Of a stretch of DNA of 64,000 bases, positions 1 to 8,800 are shown piece after piece. Within the stretch, counting starts at the first letter, position 1. Every line of letters starts with the position of its first letter. The stretch lies in NCBI RefSeq assembly GCF_002483235.1, contig NZ_DLHN01000026.1, positions 1,989 to 65,988 on the forward strand, given 5' to 3'. The translations under genes were made by a program, and so were the position numbers. This DNA comes from Pedobacter glucosidilyticus (GTDB lineage Bacteria > Bacteroidota > Bacteroidia > Sphingobacteriales > Sphingobacteriaceae). Below the pieces are notes generated by a model. It searched no databases and was not told where the DNA came from. It worked only from the letters and a program-made list of their open reading frames with translations.

Positions 1-750
1 GGTCCACAAGGATTAAAAGGAGATAAAGGCGACAAGGGTGATGTAGGCCCACAAGGTCCAATCGGTTTAACTGGATTAAAAGGAGATAAAGGAGAAACAG
101 GAGCACAAGGTCCAATAGGATTAACCGGCGCAACTGGTCCACAAGGCTCAATTGGTTTAACTGGACTAAAAGGAGACAAAGGAGAAACAGGAGCACAAGG
201 TCCAATAGGATTGACAGGCGCAACCGGTCCACAAGGATTAAAAGGTGATAAGGGCGATATAGGTCTTACCGGAGCTAAGGGTGATAGCGGGGCAACCGGT
301 CCGCAAGGCCCAATTGGTTTAACCGGATTAAAAGGAGATAAAGGCGACAAAGGTGAAACAGGGGCTCAAGGCCCAATAGGATTAACAGGCGCAACTGGTC
401 CGCAAGGATTAAAAGGAGATGCAGGTGCAACCGGTCCACAAGGTCCAACTGGTTTAGCTGGTGCAAAAGGAGACAAAGGAGAAACAGGAGCCCAAGGTTT
501 GCCGGGCGCAACTGGAGCCCAAGGCCCGATAGGACTAACTGGAGCAACTGGTCCAAGAGGCTTAAAAGGAGACAAGGGAGATGCAGGTGCAACCGGGGCA
601 CAAGGTCCAATCGGTTTAACTGGAGCAACTGGTCCACAAGGATTAAAAGGCGACAAGGGTGATATAGGTCTTACAGGAGCAAAAGGGGATAAAGGCGACA
701 AAGGTGATACTGGAGCTGTAGGACCACAAGGTCCAGCAGGGGCAGGTGCT
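1..750. repeat. Degenerate tandem DNA repeats coding for Gly-X-Y
   Basis: Units built on GGTCCACAAGGATTAAAAGG, GGAGATAAAGGCGACAAAGG and GGTTTAACTGGA recur with small changes across the whole segment, always in multiples of 9 bases, so the frame is kept. The near-identity of distant copies points to recent recombination or slippage, and the copy number could vary between strains or be misassembled. Confidence 0.9.
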
Positions 751-2232
751 AATTATACAGCAGGTAATATGATTTCAATATCTTCTAATGCTATTGCAGT
801 TGATATTTACGCAAATATAGGTGCCGGAGGTGGAGATATTCAGGGTTCTTTAAACCAGATGCAGCTAAAAAGTGGTACAGTTCAAGGGTATCAGGTGGCT
901 GATGGGGCTATACAAACAGCTAAGCTTTCAAATGCTGCTGTTACAGGTGATAAAATTCAGGATGGGGTAATTTCTGCATCTAAATTAGCAAGTGCTTCTG
1001 TTACAGATAATGCTATTGGCTATGCAACCATAAATCCCAATAAATTAGCTCAAGCTGGCGCAAGTTTAAATCAAGTCTTAAGTTGGAATGGTGGCGGATG
1101 GGTACCGGCAACACCAAGTACTTCTGGAGCTGATGCAAGTACAACAACAAAAGGAATTATTCAGTTAGCTGGAGATTTAGCAGGAACTGCAGCTGCGCCA
1201 AGTATAGCAAATAATGCTATAACATCAGCTAAAATTGTTGACGCTACTATAGCAACTGCAGATCTTGCAAATAATGCCATAACATCAGCTAAAATTGCTG
1301 ATGGTACTGTAGCTACTGCCGATTTAGCCGATGGTGCTATCACATCTGCAAAACTTAACACTATGTCAGCTACAAATGGACAAATACTTAAATTTAATGG
1401 AACCAATTGGGCTCCTGCAACTGAAGCTGCAACAAGTAATTGGTTGGTAAACGGAAATACAAATGCTACAACAGCAAGTTTCTTAGGTACAACAAATGAT
1501 GTAGCCATGAGAATCAGATCTAATAATATTCCAATGCTAGAATTTGGAAGAAGACAAACATTAGGTTTAACACAGTCTTATGCTGATTATACCAATGATG
1601 ACCAACCTTTGGTACACTTAAATGGTAATGGAACAACTTCGGCTTTACAATTTGCAGCATCAGCAGCAAACTTTTATAAGCCTATGTTTTTCACTACTAC
1701 AGATGGTAATTTCAGATTAAAGGGTAGTGCTGCAGGTACAGATTTCTTTGAGATAGGAAGTTCCGGAACAGGTAATGCTGGTAGATTAGATTTTATCGTA
1801 GGTGATGATGGTGATGAGCCTATTGTTTTTTCTAAGTTTAATTATAATACATCTTCCTCTGTAGAGATGATGAGAATGCAAGGAACTGGTTTAGATAATA
1901 CCGTTAGAGTAGGTATAAATACCAACGGTAGTGTTGGTAATTCAACGATGCAGGTAAATGGTTCTGTATCTTATGCTATTACAAACGTTAGCTCAAGCAT
2001 CACACTAAATGATACTCATTATACTGTGATATTAGGAAATGGCAATTTAACCATAACCTTACCTTCTGCAAGTACTTGTACAGGTAGAGTGTATGTTATT
2101 AAAAACCCATCCAATCAAGATAAAAATGTTACTGATTTTAGAGATTCTGCCGGTGATAGTGCTAATAAGATACTTAAAAAGGCAGTTACCATATTGCAAT
2201 CTGATGGTACAAATTGGCAACAAATAAATTAA
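1..2232 (+). CDS. Collagen-like Gly-X-Y repeat surface protein (5' end outside the window)
   Basis: The reading frame is open from base 1, so the start codon lies upstream and the gene is partial. Bases 1-750 encode about 250 residues of strict Gly-X-Y triplets, mostly GPQG, GLKGDKGD and GATG units, which in known bacterial collagen-like proteins form a triple-helical stalk. After this comes a region of short repeats of the type NNAITSAKI-ADGTVATADL (about 900-1370), resembling tail-fibre or adhesin stalks, then a globular C-terminal part ending DGTNWQQIN. No type IX sorting domain is visible at the C-terminus. Likely an extracellular or surface fibre; the adhesive role is inferred from architecture. 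A rho-independent terminator follows 25 bases after the stop. The 211 ATG is an internal methionine and not the real start. Confidence 0.85.
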   Translation, partial: GPQGLKGDKGDKGDVGPQGPIGLTGLKGDKGETGAQGPIGLTGATGPQGSIGLTGLKGDKGETGAQGPIGLTGATGPQGLKGDKGDIGLTGAKGDSGATGPQGPIGLTGLKGDKGDKGETGAQGPIGLTGATGPQGLKGDAGATGPQGPTGLAGAKGDKGETGAQGLPGATGAQGPIGLTGATGPRGLKGDKGDAGATGAQGPIGLTGATGPQGLKGDKGDIGLTGAKGDKGDKGDTGAVGPQGPAGAGANYTAGNMISISSNAIAVDIYANIGAGGGDIQGSLNQMQLKSGTVQGYQVADGAIQTAKLSNAAVTGDKIQDGVISASKLASASVTDNAIGYATINPNKLAQAGASLNQVLSWNGGGWVPATPSTSGADASTTTKGIIQLAGDLAGTAAAPSIANNAITSAKIVDATIATADLANNAITSAKIADGTVATADLADGAITSAKLNTMSATNGQILKFNGTNWAPATEAATSNWLVNGNTNATTASFLGTTNDVAMRIRSNNIPMLEFGRRQTLGLTQSYADYTNDDQPLVHLNGNGTTSALQFAASAANFYKPMFFTTTDGNFRLKGSAAGTDFFEIGSSGTGNAGRLDFIVGDDGDEPIVFSKFNYNTSSSVEMMRMQGTGLDNTVRVGINTNGSVGNSTMQVNGSVSYAITNVSSSITLNDTHYTVILGNGNLTITLPSASTCTGRVYVIKNPSNQDKNVTDFRDSAGDSANKILKKAVTILQSDGTNWQQIN

Positions 2233-2256
2233 CATTTAAAAACTTCTAATGATATA

Positions 2257-2287
2257 AACGCTTACCAAAATCTGGTAAGCGTTTTTT
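2257..2287 (+). terminator. Rho-independent terminator of the collagen-like gene
   Basis: Perfect 10-base stem AACGCTTACC / GGTAAGCGTT with a 7-base loop, running straight into a T-run. Confidence 0.9.
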
Positions 2288-2701
2288 GTGTAATATATTT
2301 CTCGTTTTTACACTAAATGTAGATTTTTATGCTCTTTATTGTGAGTTATGAAGTTTATGTTTAAAATCAGTGATTTTTGATTTTGTTTTGAGAGGATAAT
2401 ACGTCTTCTGTTATTTTCTGGGGCAAGCAAATAATTGTTAATTGGGTAATTATTTCTACTTTTTTATTATTGTGTAGAAATAATTCTATTTATTTTATGT
2501 TAAGCGCATTTAAAAACTCATGACTTAAACTTTTCATATTCAAAATCTATACAATTTGCGATAACTTAAAATGTGGGTTTAAACCTATTTAAATGCATAT
2601 TTTATCCTAATAATGCTTTATTAAGATCCTAATTAGATGTTTAAACATCTCTATTCTATAAAATTTTTGGTGCATGGCTTCTAAGTTGTATATGTCTTTG
2701 C
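2288..2701. other. Intergenic region with a hairpin and a palindrome
   Basis: No gene is supported here. It holds a 12-base perfect inverted repeat (AATTATTTCTAC at 2448-2459, GTAGAAATAATT at 2474-2485, 14-base loop) and a 16-base perfect palindrome AGATGTTTAAACATCT at 2635-2650, about 50 bases before the next start codon. The palindrome could be a regulator site for the 2702 gene; the hairpin has no T-run and is not a typical terminator. Confidence 0.5.
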
Positions 2702-3247
2702 ATGAAAAGATTGATATTCGCTTTAGTAATTACTTTAATAAGTTTAACAAACGCTAAAGCTCAGCATGTAGATAGATTTGTTTTTTCTTCAGGAAATGGT
2801 TCAGCAACTAATGCTTATGGAGAATCTGTTCAATTTACTATCGGACAGGCATTCTTTACAGAAACACTTTCTAACAATAAGGCTGAAATTATAACTCAAG
2901 GTTTTGAGCAACCTACAGTATTTGAAAATTTACTTATCGCTTCTGCGTCTTTTAAAGATTTAAGTTTATTGAAGCTTGATGTTTATCCTAACCCAGCGGT
3001 AGATTATACAGAGTTAGAGTTGAATTTAATTGATCATGACGGTGCTAAAGTAATGTTGATTGATACTTGGGGTCAGATTGTTAAAACCGAAGATTTTCAG
3101 GTACCAGCAGGTAATCAAAAATTACATTTTAATTTAGGAACTTTAGCTGATGGTGTTTATACCATCAGTGTAAAAGCTAATAAAAGAAACTATGCAAAGA
3201 AATTAATCGTTAGCAACACAAGATCAAGAAGTGTTGGTAATTTTTAA
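2702..3247 (+). CDS. Small secreted protein with type A type IX sorting domain
   Basis: 181 residues. A signal peptide (MKRLIFALVITLISLTNAKA, cut before QHVD) is followed by an approximately 70-residue unique domain (HVDRFVFSSGNGSATN...GFEQPTVFE) of a kind often seen in proteins that are little more than a sorting domain. Residues about 90-172 form the type A C-terminal signal: YPNPA near its start, a central DTWGQ turn, LADGVYTISV and KKLIV. The domain directs transport across the outer membrane by the type IX system and is then cleaved. A nine-residue tail, TRSRSVGNF, extends past the usual KKLIV end, which is unusual. The function of the cargo part is unknown. A strong terminator follows. 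Confidence 0.85.
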   Translation: MKRLIFALVITLISLTNAKAQHVDRFVFSSGNGSATNAYGESVQFTIGQAFFTETLSNNKAEIITQGFEQPTVFENLLIASASFKDLSLLKLDVYPNPAVDYTELELNLIDHDGAKVMLIDTWGQIVKTEDFQVPAGNQKLHFNLGTLADGVYTISVKANKRNYAKKLIVSNTRSRSVGNF

Positions 3248-3282
3248 TCTATTTCATCAATACGCTAAGGTTAATTCAAATC

Positions 3283-3313
3283 ATCCTCATGCTTTTAAGC
3301 TGAGGATTTTTTT
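3283..3313 (+). terminator. Rho-independent terminator
   Basis: ATCCTCA / TGAGGAT stem with an inner GCTT-TT-AAGC extension, followed by six T residues. Confidence 0.85.
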
Positions 3314-3343
3314 ATGTATCAATTTTTGAGTTTTATCAGGCAT

Positions 3344-3377
3344 AAAAAAAGCTCGTAGTTATCAACCACGAGCTTTT
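3344..3377 (-). terminator. Terminator of the minus-strand barrel gene
   Basis: Read on the minus strand: AAAAGCTCGT, an 11-base loop, then ACGAGCTTTTTTT. It lies 19 bases after the stop of the gene at 3396-4292 and faces the terminator at 3283, as expected for convergent genes. Confidence 0.85.
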
Positions 3378-3395
3378 AAAATCCATAATTTTATT

Positions 3396-4292
3396 TTAAT
3401 ATTCTCTGTATTTGAAGTTATAAACAAATCCAAAGCTAAAGAAATCGGCTTTACCTAAGTTTCTGCCTCCAATGGTGGTTCCGCCTCCGGCATTGATACC
3501 GAAGTTACCATCTAAAGGTGCATAAACATTAGCTCCTATTCTAGTATAATTTACTTGGGTTGCAGGGAAAAATCCGTTAAACCCGGGTCTTAAAATATCA
3601 ACACCACCAGTAGATGTTTGGTTAGCTAGATAAGCATCCGCATAAAAGCGTTTTTTTGCCCATCCTAATTTTAATTGACTTAAAACTGCATCAGGTACTT
3701 CTGTACTTCTTAAGCTATACCCAGCTTGTCCGGTTACGAAAAAGCCACTAGAAAGTTTATAATGGGCCAATGCAACGGCATTAAAAGTTGTAGCTCTGTT
3801 ACCAATAGCTATGATAGATTGTAAACCTTCGTTTACATTATAGTCGCTTATAGGAGTTGTAACGCCTAAAGAACCTTGTAAAGATAAATTACCTTTTTTT
3901 GCAAGCTCATATTTCAAGAAAGCAGAAATGTCTTGAGCACCTTCTCTTGAGTTTTGAAATCCTAAGTCGTTAAGCACCTCTTGATTTCCTGAACCTACCG
4001 TTCTTACAAATGGTAAATTTACAATTAAATCTAATTTATCCGTAAAACCGTAAGATCCATAAATATTAAAGCTATTTACAGAAACGCTGTTAAATACAGG
4101 TACTCCATCTATTTTTTCTGGTATTAAATAAACTTCACTATAATTTTCATGATTTAATGAGAAAGAGATGTTTCCACCCTTCTTACCTTGCATAAAACCA
4201 CTTAAAGGTGTTTGGGCACATACACTACCGCTTATACCTAATACTGCAAGTAAAGTTAATATTTTTGATTTGTCTAATATTTTCATTTTCAA
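3396..4292 (-). CDS. Outer-membrane beta-barrel protein of unknown function
   Basis: 298 residues. The N-terminus carries a signal peptide (ILTLLAVLGISGSVCA, cut before QTPLSG). The rest is a run of alternating hydrophobic and polar stretches with many glycine and aromatic residues, for example YGSYGFTDKLDLIVNLPF, ending in an aromatic strand NFKYREY. This is the look of small Bacteroidota barrels annotated as transporter or phenol-degradation MetA-like, but no substrate can be read from the sequence. MKMKILDK leaves two possible starts six bases apart. The gene is a single transcription unit, divergent from the fasciclin gene. Confidence 0.75.
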   Translation of the reverse strand: MKMKILDKSKILTLLAVLGISGSVCAQTPLSGFMQGKKGGNISFSLNHENYSEVYLIPEKIDGVPVFNSVSVNSFNIYGSYGFTDKLDLIVNLPFVRTVGSGNQEVLNDLGFQNSREGAQDISAFLKYELAKKGNLSLQGSLGVTTPISDYNVNEGLQSIIAIGNRATTFNAVALAHYKLSSGFFVTGQAGYSLRSTEVPDAVLSQLKLGWAKKRFYADAYLANQTSTGGVDILRPGFNGFFPATQVNYTRIGANVYAPLDGNFGINAGGGTTIGGRNLGKADFFSFGFVYNFKYREY

Positions 4293-4519
4293 GTCTTTTA
4301 ATTGTTAATAAATGAGTTAAATTGCTTATCGGATATTTAAAATGATGAAATTTAATTACACATTTGCATGAAATACGTAAGTTTATAGCGATCTGGATTT
4401 TTAATAATTTAAATTATTTTTTCAAACTGTAAATCTATTAAAAACTTTTGCTCGTATGTACGTAAAATGATTGCTTATCGGAAATAAATCAATCGTTAAT
4501 TAAATTAAAACCCAAAGAA
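4293..4519. promoter_or_regulatory. Divergent intergenic region with a repeated 13-mer
   Basis: ATTGCTTATCGGA occurs twice in direct orientation, at 4321-4333 and 4470-4482, each close to one of the two divergent start codons. A second short motif, TACGTAA, also occurs twice between them. The arrangement suggests one regulator acting on both the barrel gene and the fasciclin gene. No clear TAnnTTTG box was seen. Confidence 0.45.
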
Positions 4520-5542
4520 ATGAAAATAAATAGATTTATAAATTCAAAGTTAGCTTTCGGACTGATAGCTTTAGCAGCAGCTACAGGCTTTTCTTCTTGT
4601 AATAAAGAAAATGATGCTAAACCTACTGTGGCACAAGTTGCTGTATCCATGCCTGGTTTCACGCAATTAGAAGCGGCAGCAATAAGAGGTGGTGTTGCTA
4701 TTGCGTTATCAAATAAAAATCCTAATGATCCATCAGGAAATTATACCGTATTTGCACCTACTAATGATGCTTTTGCAAGATTAGGTTTAGTAAATCCGCA
4801 AGATTTAAATGTTTTACAAAAACCATTTTTAACTAATGTTCTCCTTTATCATGTAAGTAGTGGTTCTTTAAATCAAACCCAAGTGATGTCTGCTGGTAAT
4901 ATTCCATCCTTACTAACTGAGCCAGTAAATAGAGCAGCTGTACCAAAAAAAGTTATCGTTAGAAATAATGAATACTATATCAATGGGTCAAAAATTTTAG
5001 CAACAGATGTACAAGCAGATAATGGTATCGTACATGTGATAGATAAAGTTTTATTAGCAACAGGTGCAGATATAGTGGGTTCTGCTGTAACATTAAAAAA
5101 TGCCCAAGGCTTCATCACTCCAGAATTAAGCTTTCTTGTAGAAGCAGTTTTGTATGCAGACCTAGCAGGAGCATTAACTAAAGGTCCTGGTACGCCAAGC
5201 TTCACAGTTTTTGCACCAACAGATCAAGCTTTTAAAGATTTAGGTGTGATTCTTGGAGTTCCATTAAATGTACCAGCAGATATAAGAAAACTTCCAAAAG
5301 ATGTTGTTGCCAATGTACTCTTAAACCACGTAATTGCTGATGGTGGTAAATTTACATCAGAATTATTTCAAGGTACATTAAATCCATTATTAACCACTTC
5401 ATCCCTTACATTAGGAGCTTATAACAATGGTGTATTACCTGTTTCTGGTAGAGGAAATGCACAGCCTGCTAATATGGTAATTCCTGATATACAAACAACA
5501 AACGGAGTAGTACACATTATTGATAGAGTACTTCTTCCATAA
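4520..5542 (+). CDS. Fasciclin (FAS1) domain lipoprotein
   Basis: 340 residues. Signal peptide with lipobox FSSC (Cys27), so a lipoprotein. Two FAS1 domains follow: the first runs from about residue 36 to 180 (YTVFAPTNDAFARLG and later GIVHVIDKVLL), the second from about 190 to the end (FTVFAPTDQAFKDLG and GVVHIIDRVLLP). FAS1 domains mediate cell-cell or cell-matrix adhesion; in Bacteroidota they often occur as surface lipoproteins. A role in adhesion or polymer contact is inferred. The protein ends right after the second domain, followed by a terminator. Confidence 0.92.
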   Translation: MKINRFINSKLAFGLIALAAATGFSSCNKENDAKPTVAQVAVSMPGFTQLEAAAIRGGVAIALSNKNPNDPSGNYTVFAPTNDAFARLGLVNPQDLNVLQKPFLTNVLLYHVSSGSLNQTQVMSAGNIPSLLTEPVNRAAVPKKVIVRNNEYYINGSKILATDVQADNGIVHVIDKVLLATGADIVGSAVTLKNAQGFITPELSFLVEAVLYADLAGALTKGPGTPSFTVFAPTDQAFKDLGVILGVPLNVPADIRKLPKDVVANVLLNHVIADGGKFTSELFQGTLNPLLTTSSLTLGAYNNGVLPVSGRGNAQPANMVIPDIQTTNGVVHIIDRVLLP

Positions 5543-5565
5543 GAATTTTTTTAGTGTTGATGAAG

Positions 5566-5598
5566 AGAGTCTGGTAATTTATCAGGCTCTTTTTTTTT
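5566..5598 (+). terminator. Terminator of the fasciclin gene
   Basis: AGAG-CTG / CAG-CTCT stem with one mismatch and a run of eight T residues. Confidence 0.75.
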
Positions 5599-5804
5599 AT
5601 TTAAATTTTAAATAATAAGGTATTAGTAAAACTAAAATAAGTGCATTTTATGGTAACCAATAGCCTTTTTTTGCGTATTAGCTAATCAAGGATGATAATG
5701 ATGAATATTTTTCATAGAATCAAATCATAAATGGTTATCAACGTAAGTGTATAAATAGAGTCTGTGCTTATAAAAGTAAAATCTACAACTTCTTGCCTTA
5801 TATA

Positions 5805-5812
5805 TAAGTTTG
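5805..5812 (+). promoter_or_regulatory. Possible -7 box before the giant adhesin
   Basis: TAAGTTTG fits the Bacteroidota -7 consensus TAnnTTTG and lies only 5 bases before ATG 5818, which would give a leaderless or nearly leaderless transcript. No TTG -33 element is found at the usual 17-23 base spacing, so the call is weak. Confidence 0.35.
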
Positions 5813-5817
5813 TTAGG

Positions 5818-8800
5818 ATGAATAACCTTTATACCAAAAGCTTATTCATCTTATCGATACTTTATTTTATAATTATTCAGCTATCTTTTGCAGAAGGAAG
5901 TAGAGAAATGGCAGCTAGTGGAGGTAACAGAGCTTATTTTAGAAGTTCAAATAATACCACTGTTAATTTTCCATTTCCTACCAGAGCCAGAGTTTATGTG
6001 TATGCCAGATTAGGAGAAACATTAAACATAGGTTCAAGTGCCGTTGGGATAGGAAATGGTGCTATAAATGTTACGGCACCAAACAATACAACTTATACCA
6101 CCACCACACAAGGTCTTATTACCGGAAGAGCACAAGAAATTGTAGGGCCAACTTTAAATGGAGGTGCTGATGGGGGGTATATACCATTTACTATACCTGT
6201 TAGTGCTGGGCAAGAAGGTATATGGCAAATAGAGTTTATAGCACCTACCAATACAGATAATGATGTTGCTGTTTTACTAGCTACCGACAATTGGACTCAG
6301 CAAAATACTTCTTATATAAGTGCTTTTGATGTATCAGTAAAAAACACCAATAATACCGCTTTTATTAATGGAAGAGCGTTTTTAAATGTCTTTTGTGGTA
6401 ATATGGGGAGTTTTTCTTCCAGATTTGCAGCCATATTTAAGATCCTCACCAAAGACGGGTATCAATACGATGTTAATAATAATGGGCAGGCCGGTTATAG
6501 ATTCTTATTTTTTGTAAACAACAAAGGTTTTAGAGATATTAACGGGGATGCTAGATACAAAAGCGTTAACGGGACAAACCCGCTACCTTCAGTACAGGAC
6601 CCCAGACTACCTGATACAGGAACTGATATTACACATAAAATATTTTTTAATACACCAGACGCTAGTATGCCAGCTACTGCGCCAACACCTGGAGGGAATA
6701 CCACTTGGTTATACACCACTCCAAACAGTCCGCAGGCAGCAAATTTTTTATTTGAAGGTGTAGAAGGTACACAAAACCAAGCTGGTACAGCACCTTTAGG
6801 GGCCAATTTATCTTTTGAGACCAATCAGTCCGGAAGTTATATTATAGATATTGATATTAATCAAAATGGAATTTTTACAGATGCTGTTGATAGGCGGTTA
6901 ACAGGTATTGCCGCAGCTGGTTATAATAGCATTTATTGGGATGGTTTAAATGGTTTGGGAGTAAAAGTACAGGGGAGTTTTACTTTTAGCCCTAGTAATT
7001 TAAATCTAAGCTTGGTTGGTGGAGAAGTTCATTTTCCTTTTATTGATGTAGAAAATAATATTGATGGTATCATCATTACGCGTACCAATGGAGTTGGTGC
7101 CCCTAATAGTATAGTTTATTGGGATGATTCCGAAATCACAGGAGGAGGTGAAGGACCACCAAATCCCATAGTTTCGCCAATTAATGGTGTTAGTAGTGCA
7201 ACAAATGGTCATAAGTGGGGTAGTAATACTTATAGCAGTACTGCCTTTGGCAATGAAGTAGGTTTAGATACTTGGACGTATGTGATCAGTAATACAGTGC
7301 TTCCGTTCATGAACGTAACACTTAAAGAGGCAGATTTAGAAGTTATTAGCATTACACCAAGTAAAACATCTTATTGTGTTGGAGAAGACATAAGTTATGT
7401 TGTGAGGGTTAGAAACAATGGACCGGATGCTGTTTCTGGGGCTAAATTTGCCTTTAATTTTCCAACACAATTTGTGGTTAGCAGTACTTCATCAACAGTA
7501 ACTACAGGTACCGCAACCATAACAGGTAGCGCAACTACTTCAAGTCAATACACGGCAACCTTAGATATGTCTAACAATGCAGTTATCGCATTTACCATAA
7601 ACGGGAGCTTGGCAAACTACCCAGGGGGAACTTTAAATACTAGCGCATCTATTTTAAGACCTATTGATGTTACAGACCCAGACGCTACCAATGAAGATGC
7701 TTTACCACCAACGGACCCTTTAATAGAATGTAATGCAGGTATCACGGGCTGTAATAATATCAAAGAAGATGCATCAGTTAGTATCAATGTTAGAACTATA
7801 AGTGTAGTTAGTGCAACTGTTGCAGAAGGTACTGGTGGCACCAGAAATCTTAGCTTTCCGGTTAGTTTATCTGCGGTTTCTGCTTGTGACATTTCTGTAG
7901 ATTACTCCATCGTAAACGGTACTACGCAAGCATCTGATTTTGCAGGATTAACAAGTGGTAATATAACTATCCCTGCCGGAAGTACAACTGCAAATATTCT
8001 TATCCCCATAGCAACAGATAATATTATCGAAGCTAATGAAACTTTTACATTAACATTATCCAACCCAACCGGAGGCAATACCATCTTTTTGGGAACCGCA
8101 ACAGGAACAATTAATAATGACGATAATGCACAAATTACCATCACCAAAGTAGATGGAAATGAAGAAAATGCTATCCCGGCAAGGTTTATTTTTAGTTTTC
8201 CTCCGGGAGTTTTTGCCGATGCTGATACTGAAGTCAAATACGAACTTAGTGGAACCTCAACAGGTAACGTACCAGATTATCCAGAAGCTTTAACCGGTTC
8301 TATCATCATCCCGGCAGGGCAACAAAGCGCAACTTTAACATTAAATACCATTAATGATGATATTGTAGAAGGTACCGAAACTGTTGTGATAGATATTGTA
8401 GAGATAAATAGCCCCTATAGTTTACCTTTAGGAACAAATATTACGCTTAATCCAGCTGTACCTACATTAAATATTTTTGATAATGATGTTGCAACCCTAA
8501 CCCTTAGCAACCCTGTTGTTTTAGCAGAAGGTAATAGCGGTACAACTGCTTTTAACTATACGGTAACTTTAAATAAGGCCACCAGTAGCAGCTTTACGGT
8601 AAACTATAATACTTCAAATAATACTGCTACTATTGCAGATAATGATTATGCAACTAGTAGTGGTACTTTAACTTTTAACGGTTTTTTAAATGAGGTGCAA
8701 AATATTACAGTTTTAGTAAATGGCGACCAAAAACTAGAAGCAAATGAAAGTTTTAACTTATCACTAACTACGCTAAACAATAATTTTAGCGGTCGTTTAA

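Noticed and set aside
275..701. Minus-strand ORFs of 111-120 codons in the collagen region
   Set aside because: They are antisense shadows of the Gly-X-Y repeats, with low-complexity Leu/Pro composition and no start context.
5764..5817. GTG start at 5764 for the adhesin
   Set aside because: It adds 18 residues before a clean signal peptide; ATG 5818 is the better choice.
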